Of a stretch of 64,000 bases of DNA, positions 11,901 through 23,967 are shown one piece after another; positions within the stretch are counted from its first letter, which is position 1, and the number at the start of each line of letters is the position of its first letter. Source of the DNA: Bombyx mori (taxonomy: Eukaryota; Arthropoda; Insecta; Lepidoptera; Bombycidae). The notes under the pieces were generated by a model that was given only the letters and a program-made list of their open reading frames with translations, made no database searches and was not told the origin of the DNA. The stretch is taken from NCBI RefSeq assembly GCF_030269925.1, contig NC_085111.1, positions 6,192,142 through 6,256,141 on the forward strand. Direction: 5' to 3'. Made by a program: the position numbers and the translations under genes.

Positions 11901-12750
11901 TTTTATTTTATTCTGTCATAATTTTACTTTTTTTTTATTTGTTTATAACTACAAATGGCTATATATGTATGTACATATTATATAATACAATAATAGCTCC
12001 TTTAAGAAAATTACTTGTAACAAAGTTCCGTTTTTTTGACGAGGCGTCTATTGACAAGACATTTTGTAAGTCGATTTTTTATATTTTTGTCGGTCAATCA
12101 CAAGATAAATAATACGCAGTTGACATTACATAAAAATATGATTTCACAAAAGAAACTTACAAACTCCTGTTCTACTTCATACATATCTTCAATTTACTAT
12201 TGCCATACACAATTATAAAAAGAAAATATTCCGTGAGCACTTGGTGCATATTGGCAAATTTCATTTAAAAAAAATAATAATTAGAATTTCGCGAAACTGT
12301 TTTATTTAAATCAGCTAGTTCCACTTGCAATAACTATAGAAGAAACCTTGGATCTATAATTTTTATTTTATATAAATTTTATCTTTAAAGCATTAATAAA
12401 TATATTTTTGCCACGGATAGATAGGAATCTCTAAGTCCTAGAAGGGTCTAACAAAAAGTATATTCTCCCTGTGTTTTCCAGGATCTCTGCAGGATAATAA
12501 CAATCTCGACTATTTCGTCCCTATTACCTAAAACAAAGTCATCAGACGTTCATATCAAATTTGTTTTTCCAAAAATCATCGCTCTATATAGGGAAATCTC
12601 CTCAATATTTCCTGAATGCTAACAAAATGTAGTGTTCTTACTACCACAATAACACATGATCTGGTACTTTATTCTGATAGGAGACCTTTTAAATAGTCTA
12701 GTCTTAGTCATCGACTTCGTTTCACGAATGCCGATGACAAATCACGATCT
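8961..12750. other. Long gene-poor AT-rich stretch
   Basis: Nearly 3.8 kb with no convincing exon. The interval 9110-9260 (a T-rich lead followed by TTGTACACAAAAGAAAATAC and AAGGCGAACTTAA) resembles a common moth LINE 3' end but is only weakly supported. Short open frames at 10021-10227 and 11819-12218 are low-complexity and AT-rich, with nothing recognisable. Confidence 0.45.
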
Positions 12751-12923
12751 GTGTGCTTAGTACGAGTTTTTTAACGTTCTCGATAGCGTAAAAGTTAAGC
12801 CAATTTTGTATGCAGTTGGAACAGCGCCCCTAGCGACAAACGTACGCAAACGATCCCATTCCATACAAATATGAACTAACTTTTACGCTATCGAGAACGT
12901 TAAAAAACTCGCACTAAGCACAC
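12751..12923. mobile_element. Palindromic MITE, copy A
   Basis: A 173-base element whose two ends are inverted repeats of about 50 bases: GTGTGCTTAGTACGAG... on the left and the complement ...CTCGCACTAAGCACAC on the right. Both arms contain AACGTTCTCGATAGCGTAAA. The middle holds AGCGCCCCTAGCG. The same element is present at 27164-27614, interrupted by an insertion. It has no coding capacity, so it must be moved in trans. The superfamily cannot be set because a target duplication is not clear. Confidence 0.8.
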
Positions 12924-13179
12924 TGGTCTACGATGACTATAAATATAAATCTTTTGTTTTATTTAGATATTGTACGGTATGCAATTGGATTAATGCTCAT
13001 TGTTTTCACGCAAAAAAAAAGCAATTTGTACGGCGTTACAAAAATAAATTGTATCATCAGTAGCTAATTTTATTATTACATCTAATTTTACTTTCTGCTA
13101 CGTTCATTTCCTTCAGCAACTTCCGTTTTATTTTCATTTGGCACGTTCGTTATCACATACATCATCATAGTATAAAACA

Positions 13180-13382
13180 AAGTCGCTTTCTCTGTCCCTA
13201 TATCCCTATATATGCTTAAATATTTAAAACTACGCAACGGATTTTGATGCGGTTTTTTTTAAATAGATAGAGTGATTGAATAGGAAGGTTTATATTATGT
13301 ATAATAACATCCATTAAATAGTGGAAAAATCAATAATAAATTACAGTTTCGGAAGCGAAGCGAGGGCGGGTCAATATATTCA
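13180..13382 (+). repeat. Dispersed repeat with GAAGCGAAGCGAGGGCGGGTC end
   Basis: Contains AAAACTACGCAACGGATTTT, GATGCGG, AATAACATCCATTAAATAGT and the end AGCGAAGCGAGGGCGGGTC. From general knowledge this is a frequent interspersed repeat in moth genomes. The class (Helitron-like or LINE-derived) cannot be settled from one copy. Confidence 0.5.
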
Positions 13383-13857
13383 AAAAAATCTCCAATGCGC
13401 TTAGGTTATTCATAATAAATTATGTTAAAATGTTAATATTGTAAATCAGTAACACAATTAAAGACTTTCTTTATTTTCAAAATTATAAATAGCATAAAAC
13501 GTTATAAACAAAAATAAAATTCGAACAAACTGTTTGAATGTATCAAACACTGACAGCCGTCACGAGCATTGACTTACGTAATTGCAGTCTTATTTAGGAG
13601 TAATACTTGTACGCGGCTAACCCGCCATAAAATTTATTTTAGTCGATGACGTGGTTGATGGTGAACGACAGATATCTTCATTCAATCGTCATTGGTTCAA
13701 GGGCGTTTCGAATCTAAATAAATCGTCCGCAACGTTAGAGAGTTATTTAAATACAGAACGTTTTCAAAAATAAACTGATCATAGCGACGGAGTGATTTCA
13801 AATGAAAACAAAGAGAAAAAAAATAGACATGTAAAATTCTAATGCTGTAGGTACATA
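13383..13857. other. No gene seen
   Basis: AT-rich spacer. No feature was recognised. Confidence 0.45.
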
Positions 13858-14095
13858 TACTGGTGGTAGGTCCTCTTGTGAGTCCGCGCGGGTGGTTACC
13901 ACCACCCTGCCTATTTCTGCCGTGAAGCAGTAATGCGTTTCGGTTTAAAGGGTGGGGCAGCCGTTGTAACTATACTTGAGACCTTAGAACTTATATCTCA
14001 AGGTGGGTGGCGCATTCGCGTGATTTCTATGGTCTCCAGTAACCACTTAACATCAGGTGGGCTGTGAGCTCTTCCACCCAACTAAGCAATAAAAT
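13858..14095 (+). repeat. Bm1-type SINE, 5' truncated
   Basis: Begins at GGTGGTAGGTCCTCTTGTGA and ends at CTAAGCAATAAAA. A TA-rich microsatellite (about 14094-14125) follows directly, probably grown from the SINE tail. The head is absent. Confidence 0.88.
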
Positions 14096-14125
14096 ATATA
14101 CATATATATATAATATATATTATAT

Positions 14126-15351
14126 GCGTAAAGTAAACAATTTTCAAACGTTAATTTCCGATATGTGTCATCCAAAATCGGAGGAAATATCTATCAACAT
14201 TATTAGCGGTATGCGAACCATTGACATATTAATTTAAGAAGTCAACCCTATCCGATTACAAAATCGAAATGTCAAAACTATCCGATTACAAAATCGAAAT
14301 GTCAAGAGAAGTAAGTATATGATAAAAAAAAATACGCACAACAACAACGGAACCAAATAAATATATTGATGGCCTTTTAAATTGTAATCGTTTTAACCTA
14401 AATTATTAACAATATAAACAAAATAGGTAAGTATTTATTTCGGTCTTGCCGAGAAGAAGACAACAAAACTATCCTATAAATTAAATCGAATGTTTACACA
14501 AAAATTACACTTTTAAAGGCCCTCACTCATATTGTGGATGCCGTAACCAGACACAAAATAAACAAGAAAAAGTACCCAAATCTCGAATGCGACCATCTTA
14601 AAGAACGATACTCACCTGACGAAGAATCAAACCCGAATTCTGGGCGGTAAAACTTACATCATTAAGAATAATAAAAGCATTTACAAGTTTATTTAAATGA
14701 AGCAGCACACGGTAGTGGGTGACGTCGTCGCGCTAACAATAAATCAGAGAGACCTTTATTTTTAAAGTAACAAAATTTTACATTCAAATCACAGTCACAG
14801 AAGGATTTACGTTCGGAGACCAAATCAGCAGTACATGTTATTATAATTTGGCGCCTCGTAATTTATTAGACAAACTGTTTTAAAAACACAAACTGGGCAT
14901 CCTGATACATTGAAATTATATTATATATTATATGTCATGCAATGAATTATTAAAAAAAAATTGTACCGATTTAATTTTAACAGTGCCCATACTATTTCTG
15001 TAGCAAAACTTATGCTTTTTTTATATTCAATATAGTGACTATACGAATAGTATGTGGTTCAATGCTGCTGAGCTTTCGACTTAATGGCTCGAGTTGGTGA
15101 TGTCTATGGGCTTCAGTAATGGCTCGGACTTTGCTGTCAACACGAAACAATTAAATTCAACCATCGTTTGTCAAATTTTAAAGGTCTTGTGGATTGTAAC
15201 CACTTTCTGTAATAATATGTAGTTGTCAGTTGACGTAAGGCGACGTCGGATATACTTTGGAAAAATTTGTATTCAAAATAACTAACGCCCTTGAGTCCTG
15301 TTGTTTGCAACATAATTAAAGAACAAAACATGACCAAAACGACTGATTTAT
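14126..15351. other. Gene-poor stretch with a 30-base tandem duplication
   Basis: Two 30-base units at 14241-14270 and 14271-14300 share CTATCCGATTACAAAATCG and differ at three positions. A short Bm1-like scrap (GTCTATGGGCTTCAGTAA) is at about 15100-15120. No gene was seen. Confidence 0.5.
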
Positions 15352-15360
15352 TACTTACCG

Positions 15361-16892
15361 TTTTTTTTTTTTTTTTTTTTTCCTACCTATGCTGATAGCC
15401 TTGAGAGGCTATTTCAGCTTCACCCTAACGTTTGTAGGTGAGCTCGCGGGGCTCAACCGGAGAGTTGCTAACACTGACCCTAGCAAGAGCAGTGCTTCGC
15501 AGAATCTACCACCGGATCGGAAACGCGACCCACTGAGAAGATCCGGCGAGAAACTCAGTGGGCTGTGTCTATGGGTTAGTTCGCTCGTCGAGCCCTTCGT
15601 CGCAAGCGACGGGTTCGACGAGGACGGTGACCGGTGCTTGTGGTGCCTAAGAGCACCGTTAATGGATCAGGAGGATCCGTAATGACGTGCTTTGGGCGAC
15701 GTCGACGGTTTACCATTCGGTCTACTGGGTCGGGTATGTAATTTCCAGCGGCTACGATGAGAGGGTTCTCATGTCGTGCCGCCTTCTCAAAATGGCGCAG
15801 CGATGCCGACTGTAGATACTTACTAAATGAGTCGAGCTCCAGGTCATCGTGGAGATCCACATTCCTAAGGAACCATGGCGCTCCGACGGCTATCCTGCAG
15901 AATTTTGATTGAATAACCTGAAGGGATTTCAAGTTGGTGCGGGCTGCGTGAGCGAACACTACGCTTGCATACGTCATGACGGGGCGTATACAAGTTTTGT
16001 AGAGAGTTACCTTATTACGGAGGGACAGTTTGCTTCGACTACAAAGCATTGGATAGAGTCGTCCTAGAATAAACGCGGCGCGGTCGCGTACCGTTTTTAT
16101 ATGGGGACGGAATGTCATCCCTCTGTCGAGGGTGACGCCTAGATATTTGACCTTCGAGACCCACGGTATGGGCTGGCCAAAGAGAGTGATGGGACTAACG
16201 GCGGAGGTGTTTGCGCGCCTACTACGGAGTGGGATGCTCGAAGTGATGTTCGGAGGGCGACCCCTTTTGAAGAGCACCGCTGCGCTTTTCGTGGGGTTGA
16301 TGTCAATTCGCCACTTCCGGAACCACTGTCCCATGGTGGCTACTGCGATCTGGAGTCGCCGATGAAGCAGCGACATCTTCCTACACGAGTAGTAGATAGC
16401 CGTGTCATCGGCGAAGAGCGCTAGATGGGTCTCCGGAGACCGGGGTATATCATTGATATACAAACTAAATAATAACGGGGAGAGCGCGGAGCCTTGCGGG
16501 ACTCCGGCAGTCAGTTGACGGGGACGAGAACGAGTTCCCTCTACTCGATATCGAAACGAACGGTTCGACAAGAAGTCTCGTATGATGAGCACAAGTCTGT
16601 CTGGCACTCCCATGTTGTACAGTTTGTAAATTAAACCGTTGTGCCAGACTTTGTCGAACGCCTTCGCGATGTCGAAGAAGAGGGCGCCGGTCGGGATTTG
16701 TTTACGCCTATTTAGTCCTATCAGGATGTGCTCCGTGAGGCGGTGCACTTGTTGTACGCACGAGTGTTTAGAGCGGAATCCGAACTGTTCGTCTATGAGA
16801 ATTTTGTTCGCGGTAACAAAATCCCAGAGGCGTTTCCTAAGGAGCCGTTCGTAAATTTTTCCTATCGTCGGGAGGAGACTAATCGGACGGTA
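15361..16892 (-). mobile_element. Jockey-clade LINE, copy 2, 5' truncated, with target site duplication
   Basis: Its T run (complement of the A tail) starts at 15361, and its 5' truncation point is at 16892. TACTTACCG occurs at 15352-15360 and again at 16893-16901. With the adjoining TT this gives an 11-base target duplication. The sequence is nearly identical to copy 1 over more than 1.3 kb including the UTR, so insertion was recent. Truncation removed the endonuclease and the first part of RT. Confidence 0.92.
15576..16892 (-). pseudogene. Reverse-transcriptase fragment of LINE copy 2
   Basis: Open from the truncation point (TAC at 16892, giving YRPISLL) to the stop at 15576, with no internal stop. 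It keeps FFDIAKAFDKVWH, PQGSALSPLLF and FADD. Against copy 1 I see only a few residue differences (S to P in the YRPISLL-STIG region, L to M before GQWFRKW, R to K in IQSRFCR). It is non-functional because it has no start, no promoter and no endonuclease. Confidence 0.88.
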
Positions 16893-16901
16893 TACTTACC
16901 G

Positions 16902-18737
16902 TTACGTTTGGTTAAGTGACATTGTTTGTCAATGGTATAGGCCACAAAAGACCGTAAGAAAATAGGATTATAAAATACATTCCATCGCCGTTAAATATGT
17001 TAACAAAGCTTGGTTTTAGGCGATGCTATTAGGGTGTTTTTTTTTTAGTCTGATCGTTTATCAGACTATTTTAATACTAATTACAATATTATTCTTGTCG
17101 TTTACGAGAATTACATTAATTTCATATTTAGATAAATACAGAATCGTTTCAAACTGTGGATTTTTAAAGCAATTAATGTTTTAAATTTTGAAGAGTGATA
17201 CACTGAAGTTTACATGCCTCACTATAAGTATTTTAAATAAGTGTAAATAATTATATATGTACGTACTACATTTTTTTTCTTCGAAAAATCCTTTTTTATT
17301 ATGGGATTTTAATTACATTTTTGTATTGGCTTGTTTGATTTTATTGTATTGGCTATCCAAAATGCACAGAAATAAAAATTAAAATTAAAAATCTTAAAAT
17401 CTTGACATATTCAAGATAAATGAATAAATTCCGAACAAAAAAACACTCGCTTCGTAGAAAATTTCTCTTAAATTGACCTTATCACAACCTTCGGTCGGGC
17501 TCACTACTCAGCCCATTAATTGGATGCTACGTTTGCCATTATTGATCACCTTGAGTTCGTACCTACATGCAGTATTTTACAGAATAAATTCATGTAGAAA
17601 AATTTCTAATAATCTCAAATGATTAACTAAGGGAGGGAGGGAGGGAGAGGAGAAGAGAGAGAATGAGAGCGAAGAGGCTACACCGAACAACTAACGGCAG
17701 TTGCTATTCCATTTCAAACAAAATGTTTGTAGCAATAATTTCGAATTGGACCGAAGATATCTCACGTCCGTTAATTACGCTTTAATGTTCATTCCTATTA
17801 CGAGTAGGTATAGTTTCGAAGAAACTTATTGTTACTTGCTACTGCGTTGGTTTCACAATATAACATTACATTTAAGGTCGTCGTTTAGCCGTGGAACGAA
17901 TCGAGAAGAAAACGTTACGGGTATGTGTACCTGGTCTGCTTTTTTAATAAAAAAAAGTTAAAACTGAGATGATCCGAAAACGTCGCCGGCACGTCTAATT
18001 TTAAGCCATTACAATTTAATAGTTTATTTCGTGAATTTGACAAGTTTCAAATTACAATTGTATTGAAACCATTTAGCTATTATTCCTTTCGAACTGCACG
18101 GTTGCGTCGCGGCAGAAATAGCCGCAGCGATATCTTATAGGGTCGAAACATTTTTTACCACCAATGCTTAGTATAGAAGGCGAATAATTTTAGAACGTAA
18201 ATTACTGATTTAACGTTCATATTTAGAATTATAATCCTTTGGCTTGACGCTCTTATTCAAGTTTAGAATTGAAAAAGCTCTTACACGGAGGTCCAAAAAT
18301 GCGTCACTGCCCCCATAGTAATAAATATCCCGTTTGACAATCACAGATCAGAACAGAACCAGTTCATGTCTAACAAATCCAGTATAGTTACGGAAATTGC
18401 CTTATGTTTGGTATTTTGTTCATACTAGAAGCGCTTTTTTTTTTCTTTCTGAAATTATTAGACATATATATACCTACAATTTTTTTTTGACAACAAATGT
18501 TAGCCTATAACTCTGTATAAAATATTTTATGTATTAATTAATTCCCATCTGTAGCCGGTTTCCATTCTAGAAGAACGTCTATCCAGAAAGTTTTAATGCG
18601 TAATGTTTTAGCGATCAGCAACGTTACTACTTTGTATTATGGTTTGTTGGTTTGCCACAGTATGGACAAATAACGATTTTTTTACAGAAACAAACACAAC
18701 GCCATGTCAAATATTACAAATAGATAATGAAATAAAT
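16902..18737. other. No gene seen; GA-rich tract
   Basis: AT-rich, with a purine-rich tract of GGGA repeats followed by GAGA at about 17632-17680. The open frames at 17701-17961 and 18639-18872 show nothing recognisable; the second runs into a SINE head. Confidence 0.45.
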
Positions 18738-19183
18738 CGAAGTCGTCGTGGCCTAAAGAATAAGACGTCCGGTGCAGTCGTATGTAGCGATGCAACGGTG
18801 TTCGAATCCCGCAGGCGGGTACCAATTTTTCTAATGAATTATAGTACATACTTAACAAATGTTCACGATTGACTTCCACGGTGCAGGAGTAACATCGTGG
18901 AATAAAAATCAAACCCGCATAATTATAATTTGCGTAATTACTGGTAGTAGGACCTCTTGTGAGTCCGCACGGGTAGGTACCACCGCCCTAACTATTTCTG
19001 CCGTGAAGCAGTAATGCGTTTCGGTTTGAAGGATGGGGCGGCCGTTGTAACTATACTGAGACCTTAGACCTTATATCTCAAGGTGGGTGGCGCATTTACG
19101 TTGTAGATGTCTATGGGCTCCAGTAATCACTTAACATCAGGTGGGCTGTGAGGTCGTCGACCCATCTAAGCAATAAAAAAAAG
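18738..19183 (+). repeat. Bm1-type SINE, full length
   Basis: The tRNA-like head at 18741-18820 has TGGCCTAAAGAATAAGACG (A box) and GGTGTTCGAATCC (B box). It is followed by the standard body and the tail CTAAGCAATAAAAAAAA. Confidence 0.92.
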
Positions 19184-21255
19184 AGTCGGTTACTTTGTTA
19201 CAAATTCTAATTAGATTACTACAGAAAATGCAATCACAAACATAATATACCCTTTAAGCGGAATCGCCGTTACACAAAACGCTATGTTTAATTTGTCAAC
19301 ATTTGAACACCCCACAGCTACAGTTAACCTAAATAGATCGTTGCTAGCTTTTACTCCATAACCCACGGTAACAAAATGTCACCCTAAAGATTTATGATGC
19401 CACGGCATTTAGACACAATGGCCTTTTTACTGATACTATAAAAAAGCCGCGTCCTCCTAAAACACTCAGTTCTTTAATTAGAAAGTTGCCTTTCAAGATG
19501 TAGGATATGTTCAGGTTGCATCTACTTTATTTATCATTATTTTTTATTTATAACAAGATCGGATTTTCCGTGTCTGGCCTTACCGCCGTGCGCATACGTC
19601 ACAAACACGTCGAATGATACTGTTTGAATAAACCCACACTCGATATACCAGTTCTGCAGATCGATTATTAACTGGAACCGACTAGAACATATCTAAGTTA
19701 CAAGACAGGAAATTATAAAGGGGGCTTGCTTGTGCTGTAGCTATATATACAGAACCCGATGCAATCGAAATGTACCGATGAACCAATCCGTTTACAGGAT
19801 CTATTAAAACATTAAGTTTGTTTTCAAACTGCGTACACGAACGCACAAAGCGCGTCTCATGTTTCATTGTAAGTTTTGTGTTGGAAGCACGTTCTGTTTT
19901 CTGTAGAATTTTCTTGACTAAAAGCATCTAATATGGCTATTACGGTTAACACTGCCCACGTTTGAATTCACTGTTCCAAATATTTATTTGCATAATGCGG
20001 CTTGCTCACGAAGCATTGTACTTCCTTTAGACTATTGACGTCAATGGATAGTATTATACGTACTAGGTACTATCCGATAAATACTATTGGTTATCCAAAA
20101 TATAGGGAGTTCTTAAGTAATCTCCATGATATTCTTCTGATCGATCCAATATATACATAATATGTAGGCTCATTTGATTATTTGTGTTCTATGTGTTATG
20201 ACTTATATTTATTTTTGTCACCTCACGAAGGTTTCTTGGCATAGTATTATTATCAAGGTACGATTTATATAGTTATAGTATAGTATAATATAGCTATATA
20301 TATTATACCAAATTTATTAACAAAAACAGCGAAGCGTGGCTGACATAAGCAAGCTATTAACAAAACGTATTCAATATAATTGACTTTACAATGAATAGTT
20401 CACTTAACACCTTTAAAGTAAGAACATTTAGCTAGGGATAGCTTCAAGAAAAATTGCAATGAATACGCGGTTTTAAATTTAGACGCAATACCTGAATCGC
20501 TTCATCGTTTGTTGTAAATAAAAAGTGTACGTAATTAAAGTACGGCAAACACGACCAGTCTTGTGCCAAAGCAGCTTTAAAACAGGTTTATCTGGTAGAT
20601 ACAGATGCTCCTATCACCTGTGTCCGTACACTTATCATTTCTCATGTTATACTACACGTATTGTACTAACATGTATTAGGTACAAGGACTTTTCATGTGG
20701 GTCGAACGACGTAACTATTTTATATGTAAACTAACTGTGAGCATAGTTAAAATAGGGTTTTCATGAGTTCATGCTTACGCAATTCTAGTATGGGTTATTA
20801 TGTGTAGCAGTTGTGATCGAAGTTAGTTTGAGGAACATTGAAACACAATGATACAATTTAGGTTACTTTTACCTTTAGGTTATTTAAAAAAATATGTAAT
20901 ACAGTTTGGCAAGGCGGATGTGACAATTTTTTTTAAAAGAAACTTAAACATATTCATTTGTGTTAATATCTGTATTAATAGTAGATTTCTAACCGAATCT
21001 AATTTCAAACGAAAATAGCTAATGTACATTATTTACATACTAACACTTCGGACTTTTCGATTTTAAATATTGTAATTTATAAATTCAAATAAAAACGCTA
21101 GTGACACAGTAGGGCTTACGTTCTCGAAATGTATAGGTACTGCCTGCTCTGTTGTCTTCGTTGAACATTAAAATCAGACTAATTTCAATATATTTTATGG
21201 ATTAGGAAGTTTTATTAAAACTTTCTAAAATAGTTTGTAAATCTAACATTCGTTC
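19184..21255. other. No gene seen
   Basis: About 2 kb of AT-rich sequence. Short open frames (19682-19927, 20525-20734) have no domain. A TA-rich patch lies at about 20265-20310. Confidence 0.45.
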
Positions 21256-21480
21256 AGCCTTTTTTTTGTGGTCAGGAGGAAATCGCCGGGCTTCCGCCCT
21301 CAACTGGGGATGGCGGGCGGGGTATGTCAGAGTCGAACTGACTAAAACCTCCTGTCGCTCAACAACCAACGTCCAAACCTCGCATGAGACAGAACTCATG
21401 AAAAGGCAAAGGGGGAAAGTGAAGCGTTTAGTGTGGAGCACATCTCTCCCATCACCCTCCCCCTCGGGAATGCGTTAAGC
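21256..21480 (-). repeat. LINE 3' end fragment
   Basis: Its T run at about 21260-21267 is the complement of an A tail, so it reads on the - strand. Just inside are GGCGATTTCCTCCTGACCAC and, further in, CATACCCCGCCCGCC. The same end, with GGCGATTTTCTCCTGTGG, occurs at 27621-27813 on the + strand. The GC content is well above that of the flanks. Confidence 0.65.
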
Positions 21481-22780
21481 CTTCCTGATTTTAATAATGA
21501 AGAAAACACGGCTTTATAAACATACTGCCAAATTAATATAGGATAACATACAGCCCATAGTTGATAAAACATTTAAGAGAAACAATGAAATTGGATATTC
21601 GTTTTTGTCCTTATTGAAGCCAATTTACGTTGAAAATTCCTTCAAACTTCTTAATCCAGCTTAGAAAAATTGTCGCCCGATTCTTCGGAATGTGGGATAG
21701 AGAAAGTTTATGACTAAAAGCGTATATTACAACAGCTACAAAGGACAATGCCCAAAAGTGGGCCAACTTTATGTCAAAACTATTTGTACTTGAAAAACTA
21801 TGCCTTATTTTTTCACGTTGTTTAGTTTATGTATCAACATTTCTTTCAACCTGGCATTGTTTTCCAAAAAAATAAATTACTTAATTGACAACATCCCAAA
21901 ACTATCCATGCCATAGTTTTTAAATTCGCCAATAGGCAAAGGGCTTAGCCCATACAGCCTTATAGCAAACCTATATGCTGTCAAACGAAAGAGTTGTTTG
22001 TGACTTGAACAACAGATTAAAAAAAAATAGCTAATGCTTAAAATTCACAGGCTTCTTAGTAAAAATATCAATGGCCTACCATTACTCTATTCTTATTATA
22101 TATTATGATCAGAGAGTTTTGGCAGCAACCCGAGTGAAGCGTCACTTGTATTTTTATTTTAAGGTTTTTTTAATAGTTTATTGTGTAATTTGTATTATTT
22201 GTATTTGTAATATTGTGTATAAAAGATCTGCGTAAGCTCATGCTCAGTCAATGTGGTATTCGTCGAGTTGACGTCAAAACTCCCAAAAAGCAATAAAAAG
22301 AGATACACCGGCTTTTTATTGACATAAAAAATATATAACTTCGACAGACTAGGCTGTATAGGCTACGCTCTTTGCCTGCTTATTGGTGAATTTAAAAACA
22401 ACAACAATATCGTTGCCGGCTTCCGGATTTTCATTTCATTTTATTATTATTATGAGGATATAATAATAATAAAATGTACGTAAGGGCTTATTTCTAGCAA
22501 CATTAACCACAATTAACTTATTTAATACTGTAAATAATTATGAGAGCGACTATTGATTTCGAAGAAAACAATTAACATCTTAATTTTAGCTGCAGAAAAA
22601 AACAGATTTCTCTTAAACCTGGGTGAGAATGTAAAAATCGTTTTCTGAATATGAAACGATATTTCTTTGTCTATCAAATTAAGTTAAAACCATCATGACA
22701 GGACAACTTTTTTTAGGGGCCCAAACGCCCATAGAAAATGGGCATTGTCCTTTCCATATATTTTAAAAGTCTATCATCAA
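21481..22780. other. No gene seen; one perfect 17-base inverted repeat
   Basis: The arms CATTTTATTATTATTAT (22437-22453) and its exact complement (22460-22476) flank a 6-base spacer. The rest is AT-rich without recognisable content. Confidence 0.5.
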
Positions 22781-22782
22781 TA

Positions 22783-23965
22783 CCGTAAAATGGGGCGATT
22801 AGGGACAAATTCCAACTTTATGAGGAATTTTAAGGTAGTTGTTGATGTTTATAATGCTATATCAGGTGTAATCCCTATTTACCCGAAAATTGCGGTTAAT
22901 TGGGACGAAATGAGAAATTTGCTAGGGTTGGCACTATTTTTATTTTTATATATAGTTTTAATTTATTTATTTATTTAGTTGCACCAACAAAGTGATCATC
23001 AATAAAAAAAATTGAAAAACTGACAAAAGTACATGGCAGACATCACCTCAATTATAGGTGCAATCGACAGTGCAGTAACAACAAAATATATATATAATAT
23101 ATATGTATATATATATATATTTACACATATATAGTGGGCTTTCTTAGAAACGGTTTATATTTCTCCGTTCTTGGTAAGTACTTATGGGTTAAGAGATTAG
23201 GTGTGTCGGTTATTCCATGGATTAATCAGATGAATACCCCCACTCTGAACAAATATTAAATATTTTATTATGTATTACTTAGACATTTTTGTCCACCTTG
23301 AGATTTCATTGATCTTGTTACATGTCTCTGCAAAATTGACTTACTTATATTAAATTGCTTATCTATTTCAACTAAAGACTTATTCCCAATTTCGCTTCGA
23401 TAAACCAGATTTTTACCAACAAATTAAAAAAATATTGTTATAACTACATAGACAACCCTACAAACCTGTACCTATTTATACTTAGGTCGTTTCCATTTCA
23501 CGTATTCTCATCCCAATTGACCCCTTTTTCGTTGTTATTTGTACCTAAGACGTCCCCAATATCCCCAAAAACAACAGATTTTTACATGTATTTTTATTTA
23601 ATCAAATACATTAAAACCAATAACAACTGAGACTTACCTTTAATATATATGCTGGTTCAAACACTAAATAACGTTTATAAATCATAGTCGTCTTCTATTA
23701 TTATCAAATAAATAAAAGAGAGCAAAGTTTCTAGCACTAAAATAATTACAACCACAGGAAGTTAATTTGAAACGCGATTTTTTATAAGTTAGCAGCTATT
23801 ATCATGCATATTCAGAGTTGTTTTGTGAACTTTCAACATTCTACTATTAAACTACAAAAAAATGGAAGATTTTGCAACGAATATAAAACTTATATTGAGC
23901 GTCGAAAGATTTTCCCGGTTTTTTCCCGATTCGCCTTTCAATCCCTAATCGCCCCATTTTACCGG
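22783..23965 (-). mobile_element. Pogo-like (Tc1/mariner superfamily) DNA transposon, copy 1
   Basis: The terminal inverted repeats start CCGTAAAATGGGGCGATTAG at 22783, mirrored as CTAATCGCCCCATTTTACCGG ending at 23965. TA flanks both ends (22781-22782, 23966-23967). An inner stretch on the - strand (about 23280-23410) reads as a short helix-turn-helix peptide with SLVEIDKQFNISKSILQRH, similar in layout to the psq/CENP-B-type HTH at the start of pogo transposases. No transposase catalytic domain is present, so it is non-autonomous. A second copy lies at 44636-45918 in the other orientation. Confidence 0.75.
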
Positions 23966-23967
23966 TA

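Noticed and set aside
18741..18820. tRNA-like sequences in Bm1 copies
   Set aside because: They are part of full-length Bm1 units with the common body, repeated four times in the window.
22745..22978. Open frame over the end of pogo-like copy 1
   Set aside because: It starts outside the element, crosses its terminal repeat and has low-complexity content.
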